A stretch of 64,000 bases of DNA from Streptomyces nojiriensis (GCF_017639205.1 NZ_CP071139.1:4961001-5025000); one strand, 5' to 3'; shown: positions 35,807 through 44,073, counted from the first letter of the stretch. Notes: generated by a model from the letters alone, not told the origin. Translations and numbers: made by a program.

Positions 35807-35834
35807 CTGCGAGGGGGTTCGAGCCCCCTCGCAG
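35807..35834. other. Perfect 11-bp hairpin resembling a tRNA T-arm
   Basis: CTGCGAGGGGG-TTCGAG-CCCCCTCGCAG. The GGGGGTTCGAGCCCCC core is like a tRNA T-stem and loop, but no full cloverleaf surrounds it. It sits in the divergent leader between the DJ-1 operon and the class III aminotransferase gene, where no transcript should end. It could be a leader hairpin or a remnant of a tRNA-derived attachment site. Confidence 0.5.
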
Positions 35835-35914
35835 ACAGACTGCCGAGAGCGGCCCCCCACCCCCATACAGTCCGCCGATATCCCGCCCCACCTGCGCACT
35901 TCTAGCGTGACGAC

Positions 35915-37276
35915 ATGACCCCTCATGTCACCTCGCACACCCTTGCCACCGTGAAGGACGCAGATCGGAAGCACGTCTTCCACTCCTGGTCCGCCCAGGC
36001 CCTGATCGACCCCCTCGCCGTTGCCGGGGCCGAGGGGTCGTACTTCTGGGACTACGAAGGCAAGCGGTTCCTCGACTTCTCCTCCCAGCTGGTGAACACC
36101 AACATCGGCCACCAGCACCCCAAGGTCGTCGCCGCGATCCAGGAGCAGGCCGCCCGGCTCTGCACCCTCGCGCCCGGCTTCGCCGTCGACGTCCGCTCCG
36201 AGGCCGCACGCCTCATCGCCGAGCGGACCCCGGGCGACCTGGACAAGATCTTCTTCACCAACGGCGGCGCCGAGGCCGTCGAGAACGCGGTGCGCATGGC
36301 CCGTCTGCACACGGGCCGCGCCAAGGTGCTCTCCGCCTACCGCTCCTACCACGGGGCCACCGCCGCCGCGATCAACCTGACCGGCGACCCGCGCCGCTGG
36401 CCCTCCGACACGGCCGCCGCCGGCGTCGTGCACTTCTGGGGCCCGTACCTCTACCGCTCCGCCTTCCACGCCACCACCGAGGCCGAGGAGTGCGCCCGCG
36501 CCCTCGCCCACCTCGCCGACACCATCGCCTTCGAGGGGCCGCAGACCATCGCGGCGATCATCCTGGAGAGCGTGCCCGGCACCGCCGGCATCATGACCCC
36601 GCCCGCCGGCTACCTCGCGGGCGTGCGCGAGCTCTGCGACCGCCACGGCATCGTCTTCATCCTGGACGAGGTCATGTCGGGCTTCGGCCGCACCGGCAAG
36701 TGGTTCGCGGCCGACCACTGGGACGTCACCCCCGACCTGATCACCTTCGCCAAGGGCGTGAACAGCGGCTACGTCCCGCTCGGCGGCGTGGCCATCTCGT
36801 CCGCCATCGCCGAGACCTTCGCCACCCGCCCCTACCCGGGCGGACTGACGTACTCCGGCCACCCCCTGGCCTGCGCCGCCGCCGTCGCGACCATCAACAC
36901 GATGGAGGAGGAGGGCATCGTCGAGCACGCCGCCCACCTCGGTGAGAACGTGATCGGCCCGGCGCTCGCCGAGATCGCCGAGCGGCACCCCTCGGTCGGC
37001 GAGGTCCGCGGGCTGGGCGCCTTCTGGGCCCTGGAGCTCGTACGGGACAAGGAGACGCGCGAGCCGCTCGTGCCGTACAACGCGGCCGGTGCGGACAACG
37101 CGCCGATGGCCGAGTTCGCGGCGGCCTGCAAGGCGTCGGGGCTGTGGCCCTTCGTGAACATGAACCGCACCCACGTGGTCCCGCCCTGCAACGTCACGGA
37201 GGCGGAGGCCAAGGAGGGCCTGGCCCTGCTGGACGAGGCGCTGACGGTCGCCGACCGCCACACCACGGCCGGCTAG
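35915..37276 (+). CDS. Class III PLP aminotransferase
   Basis: A 453-residue enzyme. The PLP lysine is Lys280 in LITFAKGVNSGYVPLGG. Other landmarks are FLDFSSQLVNTNIGHQHPKV at the N-terminus, DKIFFTNGGAEAVENAVRMAR, YRSYHGATAAAINLTGDPRRW, and FILDEVMSGFGRTGKWFA before the lysine. The pattern is closest to omega-amino acid:pyruvate and taurine- or beta-alanine-type transaminases. A strong perfect terminator follows the stop, then the GntR regulator, which lies downstream and on the same strand but in a separate transcript. The amine donor is not known. Confidence 0.92.
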   Translation: MTPHVTSHTLATVKDADRKHVFHSWSAQALIDPLAVAGAEGSYFWDYEGKRFLDFSSQLVNTNIGHQHPKVVAAIQEQAARLCTLAPGFAVDVRSEAARLIAERTPGDLDKIFFTNGGAEAVENAVRMARLHTGRAKVLSAYRSYHGATAAAINLTGDPRRWPSDTAAAGVVHFWGPYLYRSAFHATTEAEECARALAHLADTIAFEGPQTIAAIILESVPGTAGIMTPPAGYLAGVRELCDRHGIVFILDEVMSGFGRTGKWFAADHWDVTPDLITFAKGVNSGYVPLGGVAISSAIAETFATRPYPGGLTYSGHPLACAAAVATINTMEEEGIVEHAAHLGENVIGPALAEIAERHPSVGEVRGLGAFWALELVRDKETREPLVPYNAAGADNAPMAEFAAACKASGLWPFVNMNRTHVVPPCNVTEAEAKEGLALLDEALTVADRHTTAG

Positions 37277-37285
37277 ACCCGCCCG

Positions 37286-37328
37286 CATCCGGCATCCGCA
37301 CCCGCCCACCGGGTGCGGATGCCGGATG
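37286..37328 (+). terminator. Perfect 19-bp hairpin after the class III aminotransferase
   Basis: CATCCGGCATCCGCACCCG (37286-37304) and its complement (37310-37328) with a CCCAC loop, 9 bp after the stop. Confidence 0.85.
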
Positions 37329-37334
37329 CCGGAT

Positions 37335-37351
37335 ATCGGTTGGCTACCGAT
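37335..37351. promoter_or_regulatory. Operator-like palindrome before the GntR gene
   Basis: ATCGGT-TGGCT-ACCGAT, perfect 6-bp arms, directly after the terminator and 64-80 bp before the GntR start. Its size and position fit autoregulation by the GntR protein. Confidence 0.55.
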
Positions 37352-37414
37352 CGGTTTTCGGCCGCGTTGTCTGGCCTATGGTGTCCGGAGCTCTACGACA
37401 GGAGACGGACCCCT

Positions 37415-38080
37415 ATGCCAGGCAGCGGAGCTGTCACCCGCAACACACTTCGCCAGCAGATCGCGGACGCGCTGCGTGACGAGGTGCTCGCGGGACGCCT
37501 GCCCCCGGGGACCGAGTTCACCGTCAAGCAGATCGCCGAGCAGTACGAGGTCTCCGCGACCCCGGTGCGCGAGGCGCTCGTGGACCTCTCGGCCCAAGGG
37601 CTGCTCGAACTGGTCCAGCACCGCGGCTTCCGCGTGCGGGTCTTCTCCGTGGACGACTTCCGGGGCATGGTCGAGGCCCGTTCGCTCGTCGTGGACGGGA
37701 TCTTCCGCCGGCTCGCCGAGCGCGGCACCGCCCCCGGCTCCGGCGAGCTGCTGGTGTCGGTGCGCCGCCGGGGAGAGGAGGCGCGGCGGGCCGCGCAGAG
37801 CGGTTCGCTCGAAGTCCTGATCGGCTACGACCTGCGCTTCTGGCGGGAGCTGAGCGGGCTGGTCGCCAACACCTACATCTCCGAGTTCCTGCACCGCATC
37901 CGCGTGCAGTGCTGGGTCTTCGCCGTCCCCCACCTCCAGCGCGAGCCGCAGCTGCGGTCGGCGCTGTGGGACGGTCACAGCGAGCTGGTGGACGCGGTGA
38001 CGCTGGCCGACGCCGACGCGGTGCGCGGGATCGTGCGCGGCTACAACGAGCACGCGCTGGCCTGGGCCGCCCGCCTCTGA
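37415..38080 (+). CDS. GntR-family regulator (FCD/FadR subfamily)
   Basis: A 221-residue regulator. The winged helix is at residues about 8-75: LRQQIADALRDEVLAGRLPPGTEFTVKQIAEQYEVSATPVREALVDL, with wing residue run GLLELVQHRGFRVR. The C-terminal all-helical FCD-type sensor follows, including YDLRFWRELSGLVANTYISEF and GHSELVDAVTLADADAVR. ATG 37415 has AGGAGA at 37400-37405. The aminotransferase just upstream may be its target, with metabolite sensing through the C-terminal domain. The palindrome at 37335-37351 is the likely operator. Confidence 0.92.
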   Translation: MPGSGAVTRNTLRQQIADALRDEVLAGRLPPGTEFTVKQIAEQYEVSATPVREALVDLSAQGLLELVQHRGFRVRVFSVDDFRGMVEARSLVVDGIFRRLAERGTAPGSGELLVSVRRRGEEARRAAQSGSLEVLIGYDLRFWRELSGLVANTYISEFLHRIRVQCWVFAVPHLQREPQLRSALWDGHSELVDAVTLADADAVRGIVRGYNEHALAWAARL

Positions 38081-38182
38081 GGGCCCGGGTGTCTTGCCCC
38101 CAGGTTCTGCGCACCCCTTCGCGGAGGGTGTCCGGCCCACTACGCTGGCCGGAATCGGCGACAACGACTGATCGGAGGCCGA

Positions 38183-38833
38183 GTGGCCTGTGACCTGTGG
38201 CTGGTCCCCCTTGTCGACGTGCTGTGCCACAGCCCCGACAACCCCTTCGCGGAAGAGATCGCCTCGTACGACAGGGCGCTGGGCGCGGCCGGACTGCCGT
38301 CCGTGCCCGTGTTCGCGTACATGCCGGGCCTGAGCGGGGACGTCGCCCCGGTCGCCGGCTTCGACTACGACGCCCTGCACTTCCTGAGGCGGGCGTACAT
38401 GCTCCAGCTCTGCGGGCTGCCCGTGACCCCGGTGGACGAGCTCGGCGGGGACTACGAGCAGCTGCTGGAGATGTTCGAGCCCACGGCCCAGCAGTCGCAC
38501 CTGGTGTGGCACTACGACCACGCCGGGGCCTATGTCCCGGTGGACTTCGCGGCTCCGCTGGCGAACGAGGAGCTGCTGGCCGGGGGCGGGCCGCTGGGGT
38601 CCGGTCAGGGGCTGCTGCGGGAGCTGCTGTTCGTGGCCCCCGCCATCGGGATAGACCCGGGGAACCCGCCCGCCGCACCGGCGCCGCCGGGGCGGCCGAC
38701 GCTGCTGGAGGAGCCCGCGGGGCCGATTCCGTACGACGACAGCCCCTTCGCCCGTGAGCGGCACGTGTGGCTGGGACTGCACGCGGCCGCGACGCGGAGC
38801 CTCGGCCAGGGATCGATGATCATCTTCAGCTGA
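38183..38833 (+). CDS. Conserved hypothetical protein
   Basis: A 216-residue protein starting at GTG 38183, which has GGAGG at 38174-38178. I do not recognise a domain. The N-terminal MACDLWLVPLVDVLCHSPDNPF and a mid segment SHLVWHYDHAGAYVPVDFAAPL look well conserved in composition; a Pro/Ala-rich loop (NPPAAPAPPGRP) precedes a C-terminal WLGLHAAATRSLGQGSMIIF. No signal peptide or membrane segment. It is preceded by a GntR gene and followed by 18-bp tandem repeats. Function cannot be stated. Confidence 0.7.
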   Translation: MACDLWLVPLVDVLCHSPDNPFAEEIASYDRALGAAGLPSVPVFAYMPGLSGDVAPVAGFDYDALHFLRRAYMLQLCGLPVTPVDELGGDYEQLLEMFEPTAQQSHLVWHYDHAGAYVPVDFAAPLANEELLAGGGPLGSGQGLLRELLFVAPAIGIDPGNPPAAPAPPGRPTLLEEPAGPIPYDDSPFARERHVWLGLHAAATRSLGQGSMIIFS

Positions 38834-38878
38834 GCGGCTCCGGTGGGCGGGGTACGGGTCCGCTGCGCGGAACCCCGG

Positions 38879-38945
38879 CCCCGCCCGTCCCGTAAGCCCC
38901 GCCCGTCCCGTAAGCCCCGCCCGTCCCATGAGCCCCGCCCGTCCC
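38879..38945. repeat. Tandem 18-bp repeats after the hypothetical gene
   Basis: Copies start at 38879, 38897, 38915 and 38933 with unit CCCCGCCCGTCCCGTAAG; the third reads CCCATGAG and the fourth merges into the stop of the convergent SLATT gene. No coding function is apparent. Confidence 0.85.
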
Positions 38946-39692
38946 TCAGCGCGGCTGCTCCGGCGGCCGCTGCCGGGGCATGTTGGGTCTGGTACCCGGC
39001 GGCAGCGGGAAGCGGGCGGGCGGGATGTTCGGGTCCGGGCGCCCCCCGGAGGCCCCCAGCGACTGCATCACCAGCGGCGCGGGCCCGGCCCGGAACTCCA
39101 CCATCCAGTCCGCCGTCTCCGACCGCACCAGCTCGGTGATGTCCTCCGAGAAGCGGCGCAGCACGGTCAGGCACCGCTCCGCGGCCTCGCTGGCCGTGCC
39201 CTCGGTGGGGCCGAGCACCTCGCGCACGTTCTCCGAGGCCCAGTCGAACTGCAGGGTCTGGAGTCGGCGCTGCACGGCCTGGGCGGTGGCCACGTCCCGC
39301 ATCCACCCGGACGTCAGCCCGAAGAACCGGTCGCAGGCCAGCGCGGCCGCGCCCAGCAGCAGCGCGAGGTAGCCGTAGGTGGAGGCGCCCGGGATCGAGC
39401 CCGTCAGCTCCAGCAGCGGCATCGAGGCGCCCGTGACGGCGCCCACGGCCGCCCCGGCGCGCAGCACGCGCGCACCGCGCCGCTTCCAGGCCCGGTCGGA
39501 CAGGTACCACTCGGCGGTGCGCAGCGCGTCGGCCTCGACCCGCCGGTAGAGCTCGTCGAGCCGCTCGGCGGGCTCGCCCCAGTCCCCGAGGGGGAACGGC
39601 CGGCCGGTCAGATCGCCCGCCGCCATCGGTCCGCCGCCTTCCTCCCGGGGATCCCGGGGTGGCCCCTCGGGCTGCATCTCCGGCTGGCTCAC
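38946..39692 (-). CDS. SLATT-domain (DUF4231-like) two-helix membrane protein
   Basis: A 248-residue protein with two adjacent membrane segments near residues 85-130 (AGAAVGAVTGASMPLLELTG, YGYLALLLGAAALACDRFFGL). The cytoplasmic region after them is helical: ATAQAVQRRLQTLQFDWASENVREVLG and CLTVLRRFSEDITELVRSETADWMVEFRAG. This layout matches the SLATT family, thought to be membrane effectors in nucleotide-signalling and defence systems. GTG 39692 is preferred because GGGAG precedes it and upstream sequence is arginine-rich. No nucleotide cyclase or sensor gene is adjacent, so the role is unknown. Confidence 0.75.
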   Translation of the reverse strand: MSQPEMQPEGPPRDPREEGGGPMAAGDLTGRPFPLGDWGEPAERLDELYRRVEADALRTAEWYLSDRAWKRRGARVLRAGAAVGAVTGASMPLLELTGSIPGASTYGYLALLLGAAALACDRFFGLTSGWMRDVATAQAVQRRLQTLQFDWASENVREVLGPTEGTASEAAERCLTVLRRFSEDITELVRSETADWMVEFRAGPAPLVMQSLGASGGRPDPNIPPARFPLPPGTRPNMPRQRPPEQPR

Positions 39693-39961
39693 CCGGCACT
39701 CCCTCTGCCTGCGCTGACGTGTGGTGGTGCGCGTGTGCGCAATGATGCGCATGCTCTTCCTACCTTCGAATGACGGGCGATGGGCGACGATTCCCGGGAT
39801 TTCCGCCCGCAAGGAGGTCTCCATCAGGTACGCGCACGCCTCGTCTCTCACTCGAAAGAGTTGGTCCTCACGGCGTAGGGCGCGGGGCCCGGGGAGCACG
39901 TAGGCTCGGATTGACCAGCGTTCCTAAGGTCTCGACGTACGACGTATGGAGTGAGTGCCCT

Positions 39962-40306
39962 GTGATTCCCGGTGGTGGCCAGCCCAACATGCAGCAGCTG
40001 CTCCAGCAGGCCCAGAAGATGCAGCAGGATCTCGCGGCCGCGCAGGAGGAGCTCGCACGGACCGAGGTCGAGGGCCAGGCCGGCGGCGGTCTGGTGCGGG
40101 CGACCGTCACCGGCTCCGGTGAGCTGCGCGCGCTGGTGATCGACCCGAAGGCCGTGGACCCCCAGGACACGGAGACGCTCGCCGACCTGGTGGTGGCCGC
40201 GGTGCAGGCGGCCAACGAGAATGCGCAGGCGCTCCAGCAGCAGAAGCTGGGCCCCCTGGCCCAGGGCCTGGGCGGCGGCAGCGGTATCCCCGGCCTCCCG
40301 TTCTAG
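39962..40306 (+). CDS. YbaB/EbfC nucleoid-associated protein
   Basis: A 114-residue DNA-binding protein whose gene usually precedes recR. It begins at GTG 39962 (reading MIPGGGQPNMQQLLQQAQKM), with TGGAGTGAG upstream. The tweezer-like fold is suggested by the N-terminal coiled helix QQLLQQAQKMQQDLAAAQEELA, then VRATVTGSGELRALVIDPKAV and a C-terminal DTETLADLVVAAVQAANENA helix. It binds DNA as a dimer and may aid RecR-dependent repair. It is the first gene of an operon with recR and DUF5063, the spacing to recR being 39 bp. Confidence 0.92.
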   Translation: MIPGGGQPNMQQLLQQAQKMQQDLAAAQEELARTEVEGQAGGGLVRATVTGSGELRALVIDPKAVDPQDTETLADLVVAAVQAANENAQALQQQKLGPLAQGLGGGSGIPGLPF

Positions 40307-40345
40307 CCCGGCCCTCCCCCCTACCCGACGAAAGAAGGCAGTCCG

Positions 40346-40945
40346 TTGTACGAAGGCGTGGTTCAGGACCTGATCGACGAACTGGGCAGGCTGCCCGGCG
40401 TCGGGCCCAAGAGCGCGCAGCGGATCGCCTTCCACATCCTGCAGGCCGAGCCCACCGACGTCCGCCGCCTCGCGCACGCGCTGCTGGAGGTCAAGGACAA
40501 GGTCCGGTTCTGCGCGGTGTGCGGGAACGTGGCGCAGGAGGAGCGGTGCGGTATCTGCCGCGACCCGCGCCGGGACACCACGGTCATCTGCGTCGTCGAG
40601 GAGCCGAAGGACGTCGTCGCGATCGAGCGGACGCGCGAGTTCCGGGGGAAGTACCACGTCCTCGGCGGCGCGATCAGCCCGATCGAGGGCGTCGGCCCGG
40701 ACGACCTGCGCATCCGCGAGCTGCTGGCGCGCCTGGCGGACGGCGAGGTGACCGAGCTGATCCTGGCCACCGACCCGAACCTGGAGGGCGAGGCGACCGC
40801 CACCTACCTCGCCCGCATGATCAAGCCCATGGGCCTGAAGGTCACCCGCCTGGCCAGCGGACTCCCCGTCGGGGGAGATCTGGAGTACGCGGACGAGGTC
40901 ACGCTCGGGCGGGCCTTTGAAGGAAGGCGACTTCTCGATGTCTGA
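40346..40945 (+). CDS. recR: Recombination mediator protein RecR
   Basis: A 199-residue ring-forming protein of the RecFOR pathway that helps load RecA on gapped single-stranded DNA. The helix-hairpin-helix is at RLPGVGPKSAQRIAFHIL (residues 15-32), the zinc finger at Cys56, Cys59, Cys68 and Cys71, and the Toprim domain has CVVEEPKDVVAIERTREF and LILATDPNLEGEATATYLA. The start is an unusual TTG at 40346, with AAGAAGG 7 nt upstream and no better choice in frame. Its stop overlaps the next gene by 8 bases, so translation is coupled. Part of the ybaB-recR operon. Confidence 0.95.
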   Translation: MYEGVVQDLIDELGRLPGVGPKSAQRIAFHILQAEPTDVRRLAHALLEVKDKVRFCAVCGNVAQEERCGICRDPRRDTTVICVVEEPKDVVAIERTREFRGKYHVLGGAISPIEGVGPDDLRIRELLARLADGEVTELILATDPNLEGEATATYLARMIKPMGLKVTRLASGLPVGGDLEYADEVTLGRAFEGRRLLDV

Positions 40946-41585
40946 CGCAACGCTGCACGCCCTCGGCCAGGATCCGGACGACTTCGCCGCCTCGATCGCG
41001 GACCAGATCGAGTCGTTCATCGTTGCGGTCACCGAGGTGGCCAAGGGCGAGGACCCGGACAGTGCGGTGCCCTTCCTCCTCCTGGAGGTGTCCCAGCTGC
41101 TGCTGGCGGGCGGCCGGCTGGGCGCGTACCAGGACGTGCTGCCGGAGGAGCGCTACGAGCCCGACCTCGGCCCGGAGCCGGACGTGGACGACCTGCGCGA
41201 GCGGTTCGCGATCATGCTGGAGCCGGTCGACGTCTACTCCGAGGTCTTCGACCCCTACGAGCCCCGCAAGGCCCCGGTGGCCCACCGGATCTCCGACGAC
41301 CTGGCGGACGTGGTCGCCGACCTGCGGCACGGGCTCATCCACCACCAGTCGGGCCGCATCACGGAGGCGCTGTGGTGGTGGCAGTTCTCGTACTTCACCA
41401 ACTGGGGTCCGACGGCCTCGGCCACCCTGCGCGCCCTCCAGTCGCTGATCGCCCACGTACGCCTGGACCAGCCGCTGGCGGCGCTGGACGGCCTGGACAC
41501 GGACGAGGACATGGCCGAGGACGATCTCGCGGAACAGGCCGGACAGGTGATGGCCGAGGAGCTCGGCGGCCTCGGCCGCACGTGA
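40938..41585 (+). CDS. DUF5063 domain-containing protein
   Basis: A 215-residue cytosolic protein with acidic helices, starting MSDATLHALGQDPDDFAASIADQIESF. ATG 40938 is supported by AGGAAGG at 40921. Other segments are SAVPFLLLEVSQLLLAGGRL and WWWQFSYFTNWGPTASATLRALQSLI. The family is known only as DUF5063 and is linked with recR in actinobacteria from memory. The role is unknown; position suggests a repair or nucleoid function. A roughly 143-bp spacer precedes the aspartokinase gene. Confidence 0.8.
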   Translation: MSDATLHALGQDPDDFAASIADQIESFIVAVTEVAKGEDPDSAVPFLLLEVSQLLLAGGRLGAYQDVLPEERYEPDLGPEPDVDDLRERFAIMLEPVDVYSEVFDPYEPRKAPVAHRISDDLADVVADLRHGLIHHQSGRITEALWWWQFSYFTNWGPTASATLRALQSLIAHVRLDQPLAALDGLDTDEDMAEDDLAEQAGQVMAEELGGLGRT

Positions 41586-41728
41586 GCGGACGCGGCGGCC
41601 CTGCCGGGAGCCGGTAGCCGGGAACTCATCCTCTGATCTTCTCGTCTCATGATGCGGTACGGGGCGGTCGGATCCCGGTCGCTCGTTAGACTGCACCAGC
41701 AATGAGACGGACTGAGCGAGGAGCGCAC

Positions 41729-43003
41729 GTGGGCCTTGTCGTGCAGAAGTACGGAGGCTCCTCCGTAGCCGATGCCGAAGGCATCAAGCGCGTCGCCAAG
41801 CGGATCGTGGATGCCAAGAAGAACGGCCACCAGGTGGTCGTCGTGGTTTCCGCGATGGGCGACACGACGGACGAGCTGATCGATCTCGCCGAGCAGGTAT
41901 CGCCGATGCCTGCCGGGCGCGAATTCGACATGCTGCTGACCGCCGGGGAGCGGATCTCCATGGCCCTGCTGGCCATGGCGATCAAAAACCTGGGCCACGA
42001 GGCCCAGTCGTTCACCGGTAGCCAAGCAGGCGTGATCACCGACTCGGTCCACAACAAAGCGCGCATCATCGATGTCACGCCGGGCCGGATCCGCACCGCG
42101 CTGGACGAGGGCAACATCGCCATCGTCGCGGGCTTCCAGGGGGTGTCCGCGGACTCCAAGGACATCACCACCCTCGGCCGTGGCGGCTCGGACACCACCG
42201 CCGTCGCGCTCGCCGCGGCGCTGGACGCCGAGGTGTGCGAGATCTACACGGACGTCGACGGCGTCTTCACCGCGGACCCCCGCGTCGTGAAGAAGGCCAA
42301 GAAGATCGACTGGATCTCCTCCGAGGACATGCTGGAGCTCGCGGCCTCCGGCTCCAAGGTGCTGCTGCACCGCTGCGTCGAGTACGCGCGCCGCTACAAC
42401 ATCCCGATCCACGTCCGCTCGTCCTTCTCCGGACTGCCGGGCACCTGGGTCAGCAACGAGAATCCGCAAGGGGACGCGCAGGTGGAGCACGCCATCATCT
42501 CCGGAGTCGCGCACGACGTCTCCGAAGCCAAGATCACGGTCGTCGGGGTCCCGGACAAGCCGGGCGAGGCCGCGGCGATCTTCCGCGCCATCGCGGACGC
42601 CGAGATCAACATCGACATGATCGTGCAGAACGTCTCCGCGGCCTCCACGGGCCTCACGGACATCTCCTTCACGCTCCCCAAGACCGAGGGCCACAAGGCC
42701 ATCGAGGCCCTGGAGAAGGCGAAGGGCGCGATCGGCTTCGAATCCCTGCGCTACGACGACCAGATCGGCAAGATCTCCCTGGTCGGCGCGGGCATGAAGA
42801 CGAACCCGGGCGTCACCGCCTCCTTCTTCCAGGCGCTGTCCGACGCGGGCGTGAACATCGAGCTGATCTCGACCTCCGAGATCCGGATCTCGGTCGTCAC
42901 CCGCCAGGACGATGTGAACGAGGCCGTCCGCGCCGTGCACACGGCCTTCGGCCTCGACTCCGACAGCGCCGAGGCCGTCGTCTACGGGGGCACCGGACGA
43001 TGA
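41729..43003 (+). CDS. ask: Aspartokinase (alpha subunit)
   Basis: A 424-residue enzyme that phosphorylates aspartate, the first step to lysine, threonine, methionine and diaminopimelate. The amino acid kinase domain has VQKYGGSSVADAEGIKRVA (Lys7), VVVVVSAMGDTTDEL, GRGGSDTTAVALAAAL and EIYTDVDGVFTADPRVV. Two ACT domains follow residue about 265 (ITVVGVPDKPGEAAAIFRAI and ISLVGAGMKTNPGVTASFF), the usual site of lysine/threonine feedback control. GTG 41729 has GAGGAG nearby. An internal start at 42482 would give a beta subunit. ATGA overlap with asd shows an operon. Confidence 0.96.
   Translation: MGLVVQKYGGSSVADAEGIKRVAKRIVDAKKNGHQVVVVVSAMGDTTDELIDLAEQVSPMPAGREFDMLLTAGERISMALLAMAIKNLGHEAQSFTGSQAGVITDSVHNKARIIDVTPGRIRTALDEGNIAIVAGFQGVSADSKDITTLGRGGSDTTAVALAAALDAEVCEIYTDVDGVFTADPRVVKKAKKIDWISSEDMLELAASGSKVLLHRCVEYARRYNIPIHVRSSFSGLPGTWVSNENPQGDAQVEHAIISGVAHDVSEAKITVVGVPDKPGEAAAIFRAIADAEINIDMIVQNVSAASTGLTDISFTLPKTEGHKAIEALEKAKGAIGFESLRYDDQIGKISLVGAGMKTNPGVTASFFQALSDAGVNIELISTSEIRISVVTRQDDVNEAVRAVHTAFGLDSDSAEAVVYGGTGR
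42482..43003 (+). CDS. ask: Probable aspartokinase beta subunit from an internal start
   Basis: A 173-residue product beginning at codon 252 of ask (GTG 42482), reading VEHAIISGVAHDVSEAKITV. The sequence AAGGGGA at 42468-42474 is a well-spaced ribosome site 7 nt upstream. The position aligns with the start of the beta subunit of Corynebacterium lysC, which is made from an overlapping start and forms the regulatory ACT-domain part of an alpha2beta2 enzyme. The same arrangement is known for some streptomycete aspartokinases. No protein evidence is available here. Confidence 0.65.
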   Translation: MEHAIISGVAHDVSEAKITVVGVPDKPGEAAAIFRAIADAEINIDMIVQNVSAASTGLTDISFTLPKTEGHKAIEALEKAKGAIGFESLRYDDQIGKISLVGAGMKTNPGVTASFFQALSDAGVNIELISTSEIRISVVTRQDDVNEAVRAVHTAFGLDSDSAEAVVYGGTGR

Positions 43004-44073
43004 CCCCCACCCGGTCCTCCGGCCCGGCACTCGCCGTGGTCGGGGCGACCGGAGCAGTCGGTTCGGTCCTGCTCCAGATGCTGTCCCTGCGGGCGGACGT
43101 CTGGGGTGAGATCCGCCTGATCGCCTCCGCGCGCTCGGCCGGCCGCATGCTGGCCGTCCGCGGGGAGGAGACCGAGGTGATCGCCCTCACCGAGGACGCC
43201 TTCGACGGCCTCGGACCGGGCGACATCGCCCTCTTCCTCACCCCCGCCGACGTCTCGGCCCGGTGGGCCCCCGTGGTCACCACGCGCGGCTCGGTCGTCA
43301 TCGACCTGTCCGCCGCCTTCCGGGAGGACCCCGAGGTCCCGTTGGTGGTGCCCGAGGTCAACGGGCACGCCGTACGGATCCGGCCGCGCGGGATCGTCGC
43401 CGGCCCGGACTGCGTGACCGCCACCATGATCGCGGCCCTGGGCGCGCTGCACTCCGAGTACTCCCTCTGCGACCTCGTCGTCTCCTCGTACCAGGCCGCG
43501 AGCGCCGCCGGCCGGGCCGGTTCCGAAGCGCTGCGCCGCCAGCAGTCGCTGGTCGCCGGGACCTCCCTGGGCGAGCAGCCGGGGGACGTACGCCGTGCCG
43601 TGGGCGAGGACACCGGCCCCTTCGCTGCCCCGCTCGCCCTCAACGTCGTGCCCTGGTCCGGTGAGCTGCGCGCGGACGGCTGGTCCTCGCACGAGCTGGC
43701 GGTACGCGCGGAGACGCGCCGGATCCTGGATCTGGAGCAGCTCCCGGTGTCGGTGACCTGCGTCCAGGTGCCGGTGCTGACCGGGCATTCGCTGACCGTG
43801 CGGGCCCGGTTCGAGCGCGAGGTGGAGGCCGCGCACGCCCGGGAGATCCTGGAGGCCGCGCCCGGCGTGGTGCTCGTGGACGACCCGGAGGCCGGGGAGT
43901 TCCCCACCCCCGTGGACGCCGCCGGGACGGATCCCGCCTGGGTGGGGCGGCTGCGGGCCTCGCTCGACGACCGTCACGCCCTGGAGTTCTTCGTGTGCGC
44001 CGACAATCTCCGCAAGGGCGCAGCGCTGAATGCCACACAGATCGCGGAACTGATCGCGGGTGAATTTGCGTAA
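43000..44073 (+). CDS. asd: Aspartate-semialdehyde dehydrogenase
   Basis: A 357-residue NADPH enzyme that converts aspartyl phosphate to aspartate semialdehyde, the step after aspartokinase. The nucleotide loop VVGATGAVGSVLLQML is at residues 13-28. The active-site Cys138 lies in GIVAGPDCVTATMIAAL, where the usual N-x-N-C reads G-P-D-C. Further conserved segments are VSSYQAASAAGRAG and FVCADNLRKGAALNATQIAE. ATG 43000 overlaps the ask stop. A hairpin follows. The altered residue before Cys138 is worth noting but the Cys is present. Confidence 0.94.
   Translation: MTPTRSSGPALAVVGATGAVGSVLLQMLSLRADVWGEIRLIASARSAGRMLAVRGEETEVIALTEDAFDGLGPGDIALFLTPADVSARWAPVVTTRGSVVIDLSAAFREDPEVPLVVPEVNGHAVRIRPRGIVAGPDCVTATMIAALGALHSEYSLCDLVVSSYQAASAAGRAGSEALRRQQSLVAGTSLGEQPGDVRRAVGEDTGPFAAPLALNVVPWSGELRADGWSSHELAVRAETRRILDLEQLPVSVTCVQVPVLTGHSLTVRARFEREVEAAHAREILEAAPGVVLVDDPEAGEFPTPVDAAGTDPAWVGRLRASLDDRHALEFFVCADNLRKGAALNATQIAELIAGEFA

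Noticed and set aside
35807..35834. A full tRNA gene at the T-arm-like hairpin
   Set aside because: No acceptor, D or anticodon arms could be paired around it.
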